Shown: positions 1 to 6,094, counted from the stretch's first letter. The stretch: 6,094 nucleotides of DNA from Alloclostridium intestinigallinarum (GCA_904393845.1 CAJFNB010000073.1:1-6094), one strand, 5' to 3'. Notes: generated by a model not told the origin, from the sequence alone. Numbers and translations are program-made.

Positions 1-775
1 GGTTGGTGTCGAGAATACGCATACTCTCGTGGTAGTACGATTTTATGTCGTCTATGACGCCCACATATCCGTCCACATGGTAGCCGTATATCTTCAGGCT
101 GTCCTTTTTCTGTTGGAGTATATGCTTTTCAAGGTCGGTATATCCCCTCTCGTAGCTGTCCGTTATCAGGTCGATAAGCAGGTCTTTACGCGAAAGATAT
201 ATGTTCAGCCCTATCTCCGCGGGGGTGGAGGAAGGCGTCTGGGTAACGCGCATATCAGTCACCCTGCCCGCCATATCCTCGCTCACGATCACCTTGCGCG
301 AGGTGTTGGGACAGGCGGTATAGGTCAGCATGGTAATATCCGCGCCCTTTTCCATGTGGTAGTTGAACACGCTTTCAAAGTCGATATTCGCGGCGATATT
401 GGAATTGGTCACCACGACGTATTCTTCGGGCGCGTGCTGGACAAAGTCGAGCACGCTGTAAAGCGCTTCTATCTTTCCCCTGTTCATGCTGCGCGCGCTG
501 TTGGAAAAGTAAGGGGGAAATACCGCGATACCGCCGTTTTTCCTGTTCAGATCCCAGTCGCGGCCCATTCTGATATGGTCGGTAAGCGAGGAATAGTTGT
601 TGCGCGTGATAATGCCCAGGTTGGTTATCTGGCTGTTCACGAAGTTGGACAGCGTAAAGTCGATGAACCTGTACCTGCCGCAGAAAGGAAGTGAAGCGGT
701 GGTGCGGTGCAAGGTAAGCTCGTTGAGCTTGGTTTCGTTATCGCTGGCGAATATGATGCCCATTATATCGTTCAT
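1..775 (-). CDS. glgD: GlgD, non-catalytic ADP-glucose pyrophosphorylase subunit (partial, C-terminus missing)
   Basis: This is the regulatory partner of GlgC in Firmicutes; the pair makes ADP-glucose from glucose-1-phosphate and ATP in the cytoplasm for glycogen synthesis. The frame is open from the ATG at 773-775 to the left edge, giving 258 residues of a family usually about 370 long, so the beta-helix C-terminus is missing. The nucleotidyltransferase fold is recognisable: GRYRFIDFTLSN at residues 33-44, GRDWDLNRKNGG at 71-82 and EIGLNIYLS at 187-195. The active site is degenerate. The glycine-rich GGxGTRL loop is absent (the N-terminus reads MNDIMGIIFASDNETKL), the SGDH motif of GlgC is replaced by TNSN at 123-126, which puts a serine at the catalytic aspartate position, and the EKP motif is lost. 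Such loss is normal for GlgD and does not indicate a pseudogene. It is the third gene of the operon, 13 bases after glgC. Confidence in identity is high from alignment by eye to the neighbouring GlgC. Confidence 0.93.
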   Translation of the reverse strand, partial: MNDIMGIIFASDNETKLNELTLHRTTASLPFCGRYRFIDFTLSNFVNSQITNLGIITRNNYSSLTDHIRMGRDWDLNRKNGGIAVFPPYFSNSARSMNRGKIEALYSVLDFVQHAPEEYVVVTNSNIAANIDFESVFNYHMEKGADITMLTYTACPNTSRKVIVSEDMAGRVTDMRVTQTPSSTPAEIGLNIYLSRKDLLIDLITDSYERGYTDLEKHILQQKKDSLKIYGYHVDGYVGVIDDIKSYYHESMRILDTN

Positions 776-783
776 TTTACTTC

Positions 784-790
784 CCTCCTT
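784..790 (-). promoter_or_regulatory. Ribosome binding site of glgD
   Basis: On the minus strand this reads AAGGAGG, with eight bases between it and the ATG at 773-775. Its first two bases are part of the glgC stop codon TAA (789-791), so a ribosome ending glgC lies on the glgD initiation site. This fixes the glgD start and suggests translational coupling that would help keep the two subunits balanced. Confidence 0.8.
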
Positions 791-1976
791 ATTCCACCAT
801 TGCGCCCGCTTCCACGGCGGCGTTTTCTTCTACTTTATAGCCGGGGGCTATCACCGCTATTGCGCAATGTTCGCCCTTTTCCTGCCGGCTTCCCACTTTG
901 GCGCCCGCGCCTATCTCCGCGCCGTCGCCCACTATCGCGTAGGATACCTGCGCGCCCTCGCGCACCTTCGCGCCCGGCATTATAATGCTGTGCTCTATCC
1001 TTGCGCCCTTATACACTTCCGCGCCCGTGGATATTACGCTGTGCACCACTTCGCCGTCTATCTCGCAGCCTTCCGTCACAAGCGAGTTGGATATGAGCGC
1101 GTCCGCGCCCGTATAGTGCGGAGGCTCGGCGGAATTGCGCGCGTATATCTTGTGGTTATCGTCGTCCAGATTAAGCCCGCTTTCGGGGTCGAGCAGGTCC
1201 ATATTCGCTTCCCAAAGCGAGTTTATCGTGCCCACGTCCTTCCAGTATCCGCTGAAATTGTAGGCGTAAAGTTTGCACCCGTCTTTAAGCATGGCGGGAA
1301 TGATATTCTTGCCGAAGTCGTTGGACGATTCCTTGTTCGCCTCGTCCTCGATAAGATAGCGGCGAAGTTTTTCCCATGTGAATATGTAAATACCCATGGA
1401 AGCGTTCGTGGACTTGGGCTTTTTGGGCTTTTCTTCGAATTCGTAAATTTCGCCGTCCTCTTTCGTGTTCATAATGCCGAAGCGGGACGCTTCTTCCAGC
1501 GTCACGTTTATAACGGCTATCGTGCAGTCCGCGCCGCGCTTTTTATGGCTGGACAGCATTTCGGAATAGTCCATCTTGTAGATATGGTCGCCCGAAAGCA
1601 CCAGCACGTATTCGGGCGAAAACTTGTCGATAAATTCTATGTTCTGATAGATGGCGTTAGCCGTACCCTTGTACCAGTCGGAATTTTTCGCCTTCATATA
1701 GGGCGGCAGCACGTATACGCCGCCGTTGAGCCTGTCCAGATCCCACGGCTGGCCGTTGCCGATATATTGGTTGAGGGCGAACGGCTGGTACTGCGTGAGC
1801 ACGCCTATGGTATCTATGCCCGAATTGATGCAGTTGGACAGCGGAAAGTCGATGATGCGGTACTTACCGCCGAACGACACTGCGGGCTTTGCCACGTTCT
1901 TGGTGAGCGAATAAAGTCTTGTGCCCTGTCCGCCGGCAAGCAGCATTGCCACGCATTCCTTTTTTCTGGAATTCAT
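789..1976 (-). CDS. glgC: GlgC, glucose-1-phosphate adenylyltransferase (catalytic subunit)
   Basis: The enzyme converts ATP and glucose-1-phosphate to ADP-glucose and pyrophosphate, the committed step of bacterial glycogen synthesis. At 395 residues it is full length for the family. Visible motifs in order: the nucleotide loop GGQGTRLYSLT (15-25), KPAVSFGGKYRIIDFPLSN (30-48), GQPWDLDRLNGG (75-86), SGDHIYKMDY (128-137) with D130 matching the catalytic aspartate (D142 in E. coli), FEEKPK (180-185) where K183 should bind the sugar phosphate, SMGIYIF (193-199) and YWKDVGTI (244-251). From about residue 285 the protein shows the hexapeptide-like pattern of a left-handed beta-helix, the allosteric and oligomerisation domain. 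All catalytic residues are present, in contrast to the adjacent glgD. The ATG at 1974-1976 overlaps the glgB stop by four bases (ATGA) and has an AAGGAAGGTG ribosome site seven bases upstream. Effector preference cannot be read from the sequence. Confidence 0.97.
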   Translation of the reverse strand: MNSRKKECVAMLLAGGQGTRLYSLTKNVAKPAVSFGGKYRIIDFPLSNCINSGIDTIGVLTQYQPFALNQYIGNGQPWDLDRLNGGVYVLPPYMKAKNSDWYKGTANAIYQNIEFIDKFSPEYVLVLSGDHIYKMDYSEMLSSHKKRGADCTIAVINVTLEEASRFGIMNTKEDGEIYEFEEKPKKPKSTNASMGIYIFTWEKLRRYLIEDEANKESSNDFGKNIIPAMLKDGCKLYAYNFSGYWKDVGTINSLWEANMDLLDPESGLNLDDDNHKIYARNSAEPPHYTGADALISNSLVTEGCEIDGEVVHSVISTGAEVYKGARIEHSIIMPGAKVREGAQVSYAIVGDGAEIGAGAKVGSRQEKGEHCAIAVIAPGYKVEENAAVEAGAMVE

Positions 1977-3895
1977 TGTTTTTCACCTTCCTTATCAATC
2001 TTATTCTTTTTAATTGTTATCTTTTTCCCCGGAACAAGGTAGGTAACGCTTGAAGGGGGAATATCCATGGTTATGTGGTACTCCTGCGAGTGCATACCGC
2101 CCGCCTGCGCGCGGTACAGCGGAGTATATCCCTTTCCGCCGTACTTTTCGTCCGTACTGCAGAGCGCGACTTTGTACTCGCGCGCCTGGGGAACGCCCAT
2201 TTCGTAGCCCTTGCGCTCCACGGGCGAGAAGTTGAACACCGCCACCGTGTGCCCGCCATTGTTGTCGTAGCGCACGAAGGACACTATATTCTGCGTATTG
2301 TCGTCCACGACAATCCACTTGAATCCGTCGTAGGATGTGTCCAGCATATACATTTCGGGGTGTTTCAGGTAGTATGCGTTCAGGTCCTTTACGAAATTAT
2401 GTATGTTCCTGTGCGCGGGATAATCGAGCAGGAACCAGTCGAGAGGACGCTTGTAGTCCCACTCTATGAACTGCGCGAACTCGCCGCCCATAAACAGCAG
2501 TTTTTTGCCCGGGTGCGCCATCATGAAACCGAGGAAGGTCTTGAGCCCCTCGAATTTTTCTTCGTATTCGCCGGGCATTTTATTTATGAGCGAGCACTTG
2601 CCGTGCACCACCTCGTCGTGCGAAAGCGGAAGTATGTAATTTTCCGAAAACGCGTAGGTTATGGCGAAAGTGACGTTGTTGTGCATATCCTTGCGGAAGA
2701 ACGGATTTGCCGAAACGTAGCGCAGCATATCGTTCATCCAGCCCATGTTCCACTTGAAGTTAAAGCCCAGACCGCCCATATCCGCGCCCCTTGTGACCAT
2801 GGGGAAAGCGGTGGACTCTTCCGCTATCATAAGCGCGCCCGGGTGCATTTTGAGCATATTCGTGTTCAGCTTTTTCAAAAAGTCTATGGCTTCAAGATTG
2901 TAGTTGCCGCCGAAGGCGTTCGGGCGCCACTCCTGCCTGCCGTAGTCCAGATAAAGCATACTCGCCACCGCGTCCATGCGTATGCCGTCTATGTGGTATT
3001 CCGAAAGCCAGAAGGAAGCGGATGAAAGCAGGAAGGACACCACCTCCTGCCTGCCGTAGTCGAACACCATCGTGCCCCACTCCCTGTGCTCGGCTTTGAG
3101 CGGATCGGTGTACTCATAGAGCGGCTTGCCGTCAAAGTTGTAAAGTCCGTGCTCGTCCTTGGGAAAGTGCGCCGCCACCCAGTCCAGAATAACGCCTATG
3201 CCCGCCTTGTGCATGACGTCCACGAAATATTTGAAGTCGTCGGGCGCGCCGTAACGCGAGGTGGGCGCGAACATTCCCGTCACCTGGTATCCCCACGAAC
3301 CTTCGAAGGGATATTCGGTTACGGGCAGAATCTCCACGTGCGTGTACCCCATCTCCTTCACGTAATCCCTCAGCTGAACCGCCAGGTCGCGGTAGGAAAG
3401 AGGATTGCCGTCGTCGTGTTTGCGCCACGAACCTATGTGAACTTCGTAAATGTTCATGGGCGAAGAGTACGGGTCGGAGTTTGCGCGGGCGGACATCCAC
3501 TTGACGTCCGTCCATTTATACGTGCTCTCGTAAAGTTTGGAACCCGTCGCGGGGGAAGTTTCGCTGTGCAGGGCGTAAGGGTCGGCTTTCATAACCTGTT
3601 TTCCGTCCGCCTGGGTCACGCAGAACTTATAAACGTCGTACACTTTCAGCCCCGGCACGAACGCTTCCCATATGCCGTCCGTCTTTTCCAGCAGTTTCAT
3701 GGAATTTGCTTCCCTGTCCCAGCCGTTGAAGTCGCCGACCACGGAAACGGCGCGCGCGTGCGGCGCCCAGACGCGGAAAAGCCAGCCGTCGACGCCTTTT
3801 ACCCTCGTGCGGCGGGGCGAAAACAGTTTGTAGGCTTCGCAGTTATTTCCTTCGTGAAACAAAAATATGGGGAAATCCGTATCTTTACGACTCAT
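1973..3895 (-). CDS. glgB: GlgB, 1,4-alpha-glucan (glycogen) branching enzyme
   Basis: GH13 enzyme that cuts alpha-1,4 glucan chains and rejoins them as alpha-1,6 branches during glycogen synthesis. The 640 residues match the short Gram-positive form, which lacks the extra N-terminal module of the roughly 730-residue E. coli enzyme. A CBM48-type sandwich lies at about 35-115 (GDFNGWD, 54-60). The TIM barrel starts near YEVHIGSW (150-157). Conserved regions: I DWVAAHFPKD (238-247), II GIRMDAVASMLY (304-315) with nucleophile D308, III IAEEST (357-362) with acid/base E359, IV LPLSHDEVVHGK (422-433) with D427. MGGEFAQ follows at 469-475, then an all-beta C-terminal domain to about 625 and a lysine-rich tail. 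The ATG at 3893-3895 is supported by a GAGGTGG site. It is the first gene of the operon. Oddities: region I has A241 where I expect proline, and DYGRQE occurs twice (279-284, 317-322). Confidence 0.97.
   Translation of the reverse strand: MSRKDTDFPIFLFHEGNNCEAYKLFSPRRTRVKGVDGWLFRVWAPHARAVSVVGDFNGWDREANSMKLLEKTDGIWEAFVPGLKVYDVYKFCVTQADGKQVMKADPYALHSETSPATGSKLYESTYKWTDVKWMSARANSDPYSSPMNIYEVHIGSWRKHDDGNPLSYRDLAVQLRDYVKEMGYTHVEILPVTEYPFEGSWGYQVTGMFAPTSRYGAPDDFKYFVDVMHKAGIGVILDWVAAHFPKDEHGLYNFDGKPLYEYTDPLKAEHREWGTMVFDYGRQEVVSFLLSSASFWLSEYHIDGIRMDAVASMLYLDYGRQEWRPNAFGGNYNLEAIDFLKKLNTNMLKMHPGALMIAEESTAFPMVTRGADMGGLGFNFKWNMGWMNDMLRYVSANPFFRKDMHNNVTFAITYAFSENYILPLSHDEVVHGKCSLINKMPGEYEEKFEGLKTFLGFMMAHPGKKLLFMGGEFAQFIEWDYKRPLDWFLLDYPAHRNIHNFVKDLNAYYLKHPEMYMLDTSYDGFKWIVVDDNTQNIVSFVRYDNNGGHTVAVFNFSPVERKGYEMGVPQAREYKVALCSTDEKYGGKGYTPLYRAQAGGMHSQEYHITMDIPPSSVTYLVPGKKITIKKNKIDKEGEKQ
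1984..1993 (-). promoter_or_regulatory. Ribosome binding site of glgC, inside the end of glgB
   Basis: The minus strand reads AAGGAAGGTG, one mismatch from the AAGGAGGTG-type consensus, seven bases before the glgC ATG at 1974-1976. It lies within the last codons of glgB (GEKQ, stop). Together with the ATGA overlap it selects the glgC start and points to coupled translation. Confidence 0.7.
2930..3061 (-). repeat. Pair of identical 18-base repeats within glgB
   Basis: The same 18 bases (plus strand CTCCTGCCTGCCGTAGTC) occur at 2930-2947 and 3044-3061, 114 bases apart, in the same glgB frame. Both encode DYGRQE, at residues 317-322 and 279-284. The flanking codons differ, so this is not a larger tandem duplication. 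The two sites correspond to two related DYxRxE strings known in branching enzymes, here made identical down to every codon. Confidence 0.75.
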
Positions 3896-3899
3896 TTGT

Positions 3900-3906
3900 C
3901 CACCTC
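3900..3906 (-). promoter_or_regulatory. Ribosome binding site of glgB
   Basis: The minus strand reads GAGGTGG followed by ACAA and the ATG at 3893-3895. The spacing of four to five bases is slightly short but acceptable, and no better start lies upstream in frame before the promoter. Confidence 0.75.
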
Positions 3907-3924
3907 AACATCCTTATCGGGTAT

Positions 3925-3954
3925 ATTATAGCACACTCTTAGGGCGCATTTCAA
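3925..3954 (-). promoter_or_regulatory. Sigma-A-type promoter of the glgBCD operon (extended -10)
   Basis: On the minus strand TTGAAA (3949-3954) is followed after 18 bases by a perfect TATAAT (3925-3930). The -10 box is preceded by TG one base away, making the extended form TGCTATAAT. Transcription should start near 3918, leaving an untranslated leader of about 20-25 bases that carries the glgB ribosome site. That leader is too short for a riboswitch, so control would have to act on initiation or on the proteins. No clear operator palindrome was seen over the core promoter. Confidence 0.8.
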
Positions 3955-3975
3955 TATAAAAAATAAATTTTTTTA
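3955..3975 (-). promoter_or_regulatory. A/T tract, likely UP element of the glg promoter
   Basis: These 21 bases are entirely A and T and lie immediately upstream of the glgB -35 box. They carry a run of seven T (3968-3974 on the plus strand) and a run of six A (3958-3963). Phased A/T tracts at this place bind the C-terminal domain of the RNA polymerase alpha subunit in known UP elements. The position fits that role; the function is inferred. The tract also lies upstream of the divergent ABC-F promoter, about 27 bases from its -35 box. Confidence 0.5.
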
Positions 3976-4002
3976 CATTACGTGCGGCGGCGCGCTTTCA
4001 AA

Positions 4003-4031
4003 TTGACTTTTAATGCGGAATACGCTAAAAT
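4003..4031 (+). promoter_or_regulatory. Sigma-A-type promoter of the ABC-F gene, giving a leaderless or near-leaderless mRNA
   Basis: TTGACT (4003-4008) and TAAAAT (4026-4031) are separated by exactly 17 bases, each one mismatch from consensus. The expected start of transcription is about 4037-4039, only three to five bases before the ATG at 4042. No Shine-Dalgarno sequence lies between the -10 box and the ATG. Confidence 0.65.
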
Positions 4032-4041
4032 AATATGCGTT

Positions 4042-5592
4042 ATGAGCATACTGACCATCAAAGGACTCAGCCACACGTACGACAACAAGGTGTTGTTCGA
4101 CGACGCCGACCTTACCGTGAACAACGGCGAGCATATCGGCATTGTCGGTCTGAACGGCGCGGGCAAGTCCACGTTTATGAAAATACTTACGGGATCTTTG
4201 GTGCAGGACGCGGGCGAAGTGCGCTGGCTGCCCGGCATAAAGGTAGGCTATCTCGACCAGCACGCGGACATAGACCGCACCATGACCGTAATGCAATATC
4301 TGGAAGGCAGTTTCAAGGAGCTGTTCGACCTTTCCGCGCGCCTTGAAGCGGCGTACGCCCGTATGTCGGAAGAAGACGTGACGGACGGGGAGATGGAAAA
4401 GCTGATAAACCGCACCGCCGCCATGCAGAGCAAGCTGGACGAAGAGGACTTCTACTCCCTGGAAGCGAATATCAAGAAAGTCGCTGGCGGACTGGGCATA
4501 GGCAACTTAGGCTACGACACGCTTATAGGCAAATTGAGCGGCGGACAACGCGCCAAGGTAATGCTTGCAAAACTTCTGCTGGACGAACCCGACGTAATGC
4601 TTTTGGACGAGCCGACCAACTTCCTCGATCTGGAACAGATAGCCTGGCTTGCCAAATATCTGGACGGCTATAAGGGCACCTTTCTGCTCGTGTCGCACGA
4701 CGGCGAGTTTTTGAACAAGGTGTGCAAAATAATAGTCAACATAGAAAACAGCCGTATAAAAAAATATTGGGGCGATTACGACAAATTCGTGCAGCAGCAC
4801 GAATCGGACGCCAAGCAGTACGCGGAGAGTTACGAACGCCAGCAACGCGAAATAAAGCGCATGGAAGACTATATCGCGCGCAACAAGGCGCGCGCCGCCA
4901 CCGCGGGCATGGCGAACAGCCGCAAGAAGATGCTGGACAGGATAGAGGTCATGTCCAAGCCCGTATCTTTCGAAAAGCCCGTGTTCTCCTTCCCCTATAC
5001 CCTGCTTGTGACCAAGCACCTTCTGGACGTAAAGGAGCTGGTGGTGGGCTATAACGGCAAAGCCATACTTCCGCCCGTAAACTTCACGCTGGGCAGCGAG
5101 AGCAAACTCTGGCTGCGCGGCACCAACGGCATGGGCAAGACCACCATACTGAAAACGCTTATGAAACAGCTCCCCGCGATAGGCGGCGGCTTTTCCTACA
5201 ACATAAACGTGAAGATAAACTATATAGAGCAGGATCTGGAATTTCCCTCGAAGGAGATGAACGCCATATCCTTCATGTCCTTCCGCCACCCCCGCCTTTC
5301 TCAGAAGGAAGTGCGCAACCAGCTGGCGAAAGTGGGCATACGCGGCGACCTCTCCACCAAGGCGATGGGCGCCCTTTCGGGCGGCGAACAGGTGCGCGTA
5401 AAGCTGTGCTCGCTCATGCAGAAAGAGAGCAATCTGCTCATACTCGACGAGCCGACCAACCACCTGGACAACCTCTCCAAAGAAGCGCTTGCCGAAGCCC
5501 TCTCCGAATACCCCGGCGCATTTATCCTCGTATCCCACGAACCCGCCTACGCCGATGGACTGTGCAACGACGTATTCGATCTGGAAAAGTAA
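4042..5592 (+). CDS. ABC-F family ATPase (ribosome-associated, two ABC cassettes)
   Basis: ABC-F proteins have no membrane domain; they bind the ribosomal E site and act on translation, some giving antibiotic protection. The 516 residues hold two cassettes. Cassette 1: Walker A GLNGAGKST (36-44), signature LSGGQRAKV (165-173), Walker B VMLLDE with E190, then PTNFLD and switch SHD (218-220). Cassette 2: Walker A GTNGMGKTT (360-368), signature LSGGEQVRV (445-453), Walker B LLILDE with E470, then PTNHLD and SHE (498-500). Between them a charged helical linker (about 240-310, with RQQREIKRMEDYIARNKARA and an SRKKMLDRI segment) matches the tRNA-interacting linker of the family. There is no membrane segment. 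The ATG at 4042 is chosen because family proteins begin MSILTIKxLSH; an in-frame GTG at 3982 would add 20 unlike residues across the promoter and also lacks a ribosome site. The subfamily and any resistance role cannot be settled by eye. It is divergent from glgB and probably unrelated to glycogen. Confidence 0.93.
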   Translation: MSILTIKGLSHTYDNKVLFDDADLTVNNGEHIGIVGLNGAGKSTFMKILTGSLVQDAGEVRWLPGIKVGYLDQHADIDRTMTVMQYLEGSFKELFDLSARLEAAYARMSEEDVTDGEMEKLINRTAAMQSKLDEEDFYSLEANIKKVAGGLGIGNLGYDTLIGKLSGGQRAKVMLAKLLLDEPDVMLLDEPTNFLDLEQIAWLAKYLDGYKGTFLLVSHDGEFLNKVCKIIVNIENSRIKKYWGDYDKFVQQHESDAKQYAESYERQQREIKRMEDYIARNKARAATAGMANSRKKMLDRIEVMSKPVSFEKPVFSFPYTLLVTKHLLDVKELVVGYNGKAILPPVNFTLGSESKLWLRGTNGMGKTTILKTLMKQLPAIGGGFSYNINVKINYIEQDLEFPSKEMNAISFMSFRHPRLSQKEVRNQLAKVGIRGDLSTKAMGALSGGEQVRVKLCSLMQKESNLLILDEPTNHLDNLSKEALAEALSEYPGAFILVSHEPAYADGLCNDVFDLEK

Positions 5593-5607
5593 TATCTATA
5601 TTTCAAT

Positions 5608-5647
5608 AATAGCGGTAAAAAGAGGCCATCCCAGTTTTACCGCTATT
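5608..5647. terminator. Hairpin between convergent genes, probable bidirectional terminator
   Basis: AATAGCGGTAAAA (5608-5620) and its exact complement TTTTACCGCTATT (5635-5647) form a perfect 13-bp stem with a 14-base loop. It begins 15 bases after the ABC-F stop and ends four bases before the stop of the minus-strand TPR gene, a typical place for a shared terminator. Neither side is followed by a strong U tract (TTAAAC on the plus strand), though the stem carries A4/T4 at its apex, so intrinsic termination may be weak or the hairpin may mainly protect 3' ends. Confidence 0.6.
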
Positions 5648-5651
5648 TAAA

Positions 5652-6094
5652 CTATTCTTCCTCGTCCAGCATGGCAAGCAGTTCGTTTATCTGCTCTTCT
5701 CTTTCCCCAACGTCTTCTCCTCTTTCTTTCATTCTTTTTACTACCGTCATAGCTTTGCGACAATACTCTTTTGCTTCTTCGATATTTCCCGACATACCAA
5801 TGGCAAAAGCCGTTATAATGCATATGTCTGCCAATTCCGGCTCATAATAAGAAGAATTTGCATTTGCAAGCCTAGCGTATATCTCATATGCCTGCTTGGA
5901 ATATTTTTCTGCCTCTTCACATCTATCTGTATCCATAAACATCAATGTTAGATTTTTACAAGCTGAGCCCAACTCCAACTCATATACCGTAGGATTTTTC
6001 TCTACAATCCTTTTATATATTTCGTATGCCCGCTTATAATATTCCTCGGCCTCAATATATCTGTTCTGCTCGCTGTACAAATTCCCGAGATTAA
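5652..6094 (-). CDS. Tetratricopeptide-repeat protein (partial, N-terminus missing)
   Basis: The gene ends at the TAG at 5652-5654 and its frame stays open to the right edge. The edge codons read NLGNLYSEQNRY, a TPR helix, so the TTG at 6078-6080 is most likely internal and the true start lies outside. Counting from that TTG, EA(E/K) helix motifs recur at residues 10-12, 56-58 and 102-104, a constant 46-residue pitch, longer than the classical 34. Units carry AYEIY(K/A)R and a degenerate NPxxYEPELA linker (YYEPELA, 78-84), a bacterial TPR subtype that binds proteins. The last unit decays into a charged tail ending LAMLDEEE. No signal peptide or enzymatic domain is visible in this part. A hand count of 5761-5940 gives 69 G or C in 180 (38%), well below the neighbouring genes, consistent with transfer or a different gene class. 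The partner and function are unknown. Confidence 0.8.
   Translation of the reverse strand, partial: NLGNLYSEQNRYIEAEEYYKRAYEIYKRIVEKNPTVYELELGSACKNLTLMFMDTDRCEEAEKYSKQAYEIYARLANANSSYYEPELADICIITAFAIGMSGNIEEAKEYCRKAMTVVKRMKERGEDVGEREEQINELLAMLDEEE

Noticed and set aside
1..775. GlgD as a decayed pseudogene of GlgC
   Set aside because: The frame is intact and has a strong ribosome site, and loss of catalytic residues is the normal state of the GlgD family.
597..2042. 481-codon open frame on the plus strand opposite glgC and the start of glgD
   Set aside because: It lies antisense to two clearly recognised genes. Its composition (many V, R, H, Y, A) is the typical mirror of GC-biased codons, and it shows no family motif.
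2075..3931. Long plus-strand open frames (316 and 281 codons) opposite glgB
   Set aside because: They are antisense shadows of a conserved enzyme, with no recognisable domains and a mirror-image composition rich in V, H and R.
3981..3998. GC-rich patch with GCGCGC in the divergent promoter region as an operator
   Set aside because: Only a six-base palindrome is visible, with no flanking symmetry, which is too little to call a binding site.
3982..4041. In-frame upstream GTG start for the ABC-F gene
   Set aside because: It would add 20 residues unlike family N-termini, has no ribosome site, and its codons would cover the promoter at 4003-4031.
4035..4346. Out-of-frame ATG at 4035 opening a 103-codon frame
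   Set aside because: It overlaps the ABC-F gene in another frame, has no ribosome site, and its arginine- and histidine-rich product is a frame shadow.
4507..5538. 343-codon minus-strand frame opposite the ABC-F gene
   Set aside because: The plus-strand protein has every ABC motif in order, while the antisense product has none.

Overview
The window looks like chromosomal DNA of a Gram-positive, probably clostridial bacterium. The evidence is the glycogen gene set: a catalytic GlgC paired with a non-catalytic GlgD paralogue, which is a Firmicutes arrangement, and a short branching enzyme without the extra N-terminal module of the Escherichia coli type. Strong AGGAGG-type ribosome binding sites and sigma-A-like promoters agree. 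Three quarters or so of the window is GC-rich at third codon positions, so real genes cast long empty reading frames on the opposite strand. The genus cannot be fixed from this sequence; an uncultured gut-type Clostridia is a guess.

Positions 1-3895, read on the minus strand, hold a tight glycogen-synthesis operon, glgB-glgC-glgD. glgB and glgC overlap by four bases (ATGA), and glgC and glgD are 13 bases apart with the glgD ribosome binding site touching the glgC stop. glgD runs off the left edge, so any glgA or glgP would lie further left. GlgC with GlgD makes ADP-glucose and GlgB adds alpha-1,6 branches to the growing polymer. One clear promoter with an extended -10 and an A/T-rich upstream tract (3925-3975) drives the operon.

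Positions 3896-4041 form a 146-base divergent promoter region. To the right, on the plus strand, 4042-5592 encodes a two-cassette ABC-F ATPase, a ribosome-associated translation factor family rather than a transporter. Its promoter sits so close to the start codon that the mRNA would be leaderless or nearly so.

A 13-bp perfect hairpin (5608-5647) separates this gene from a convergent gene on the minus strand (5652-6094, cut by the right edge). That gene encodes a tetratricopeptide-repeat protein with a 46-residue pitch and is much more AT-rich than the rest, suggesting the start of an accessory or recently acquired stretch. No RNA genes, insertion sequences, CRISPR arrays or attachment sites were seen. 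I found no convincing undescribed system; the leaderless arrangement of the ABC-F gene is the most unusual point.
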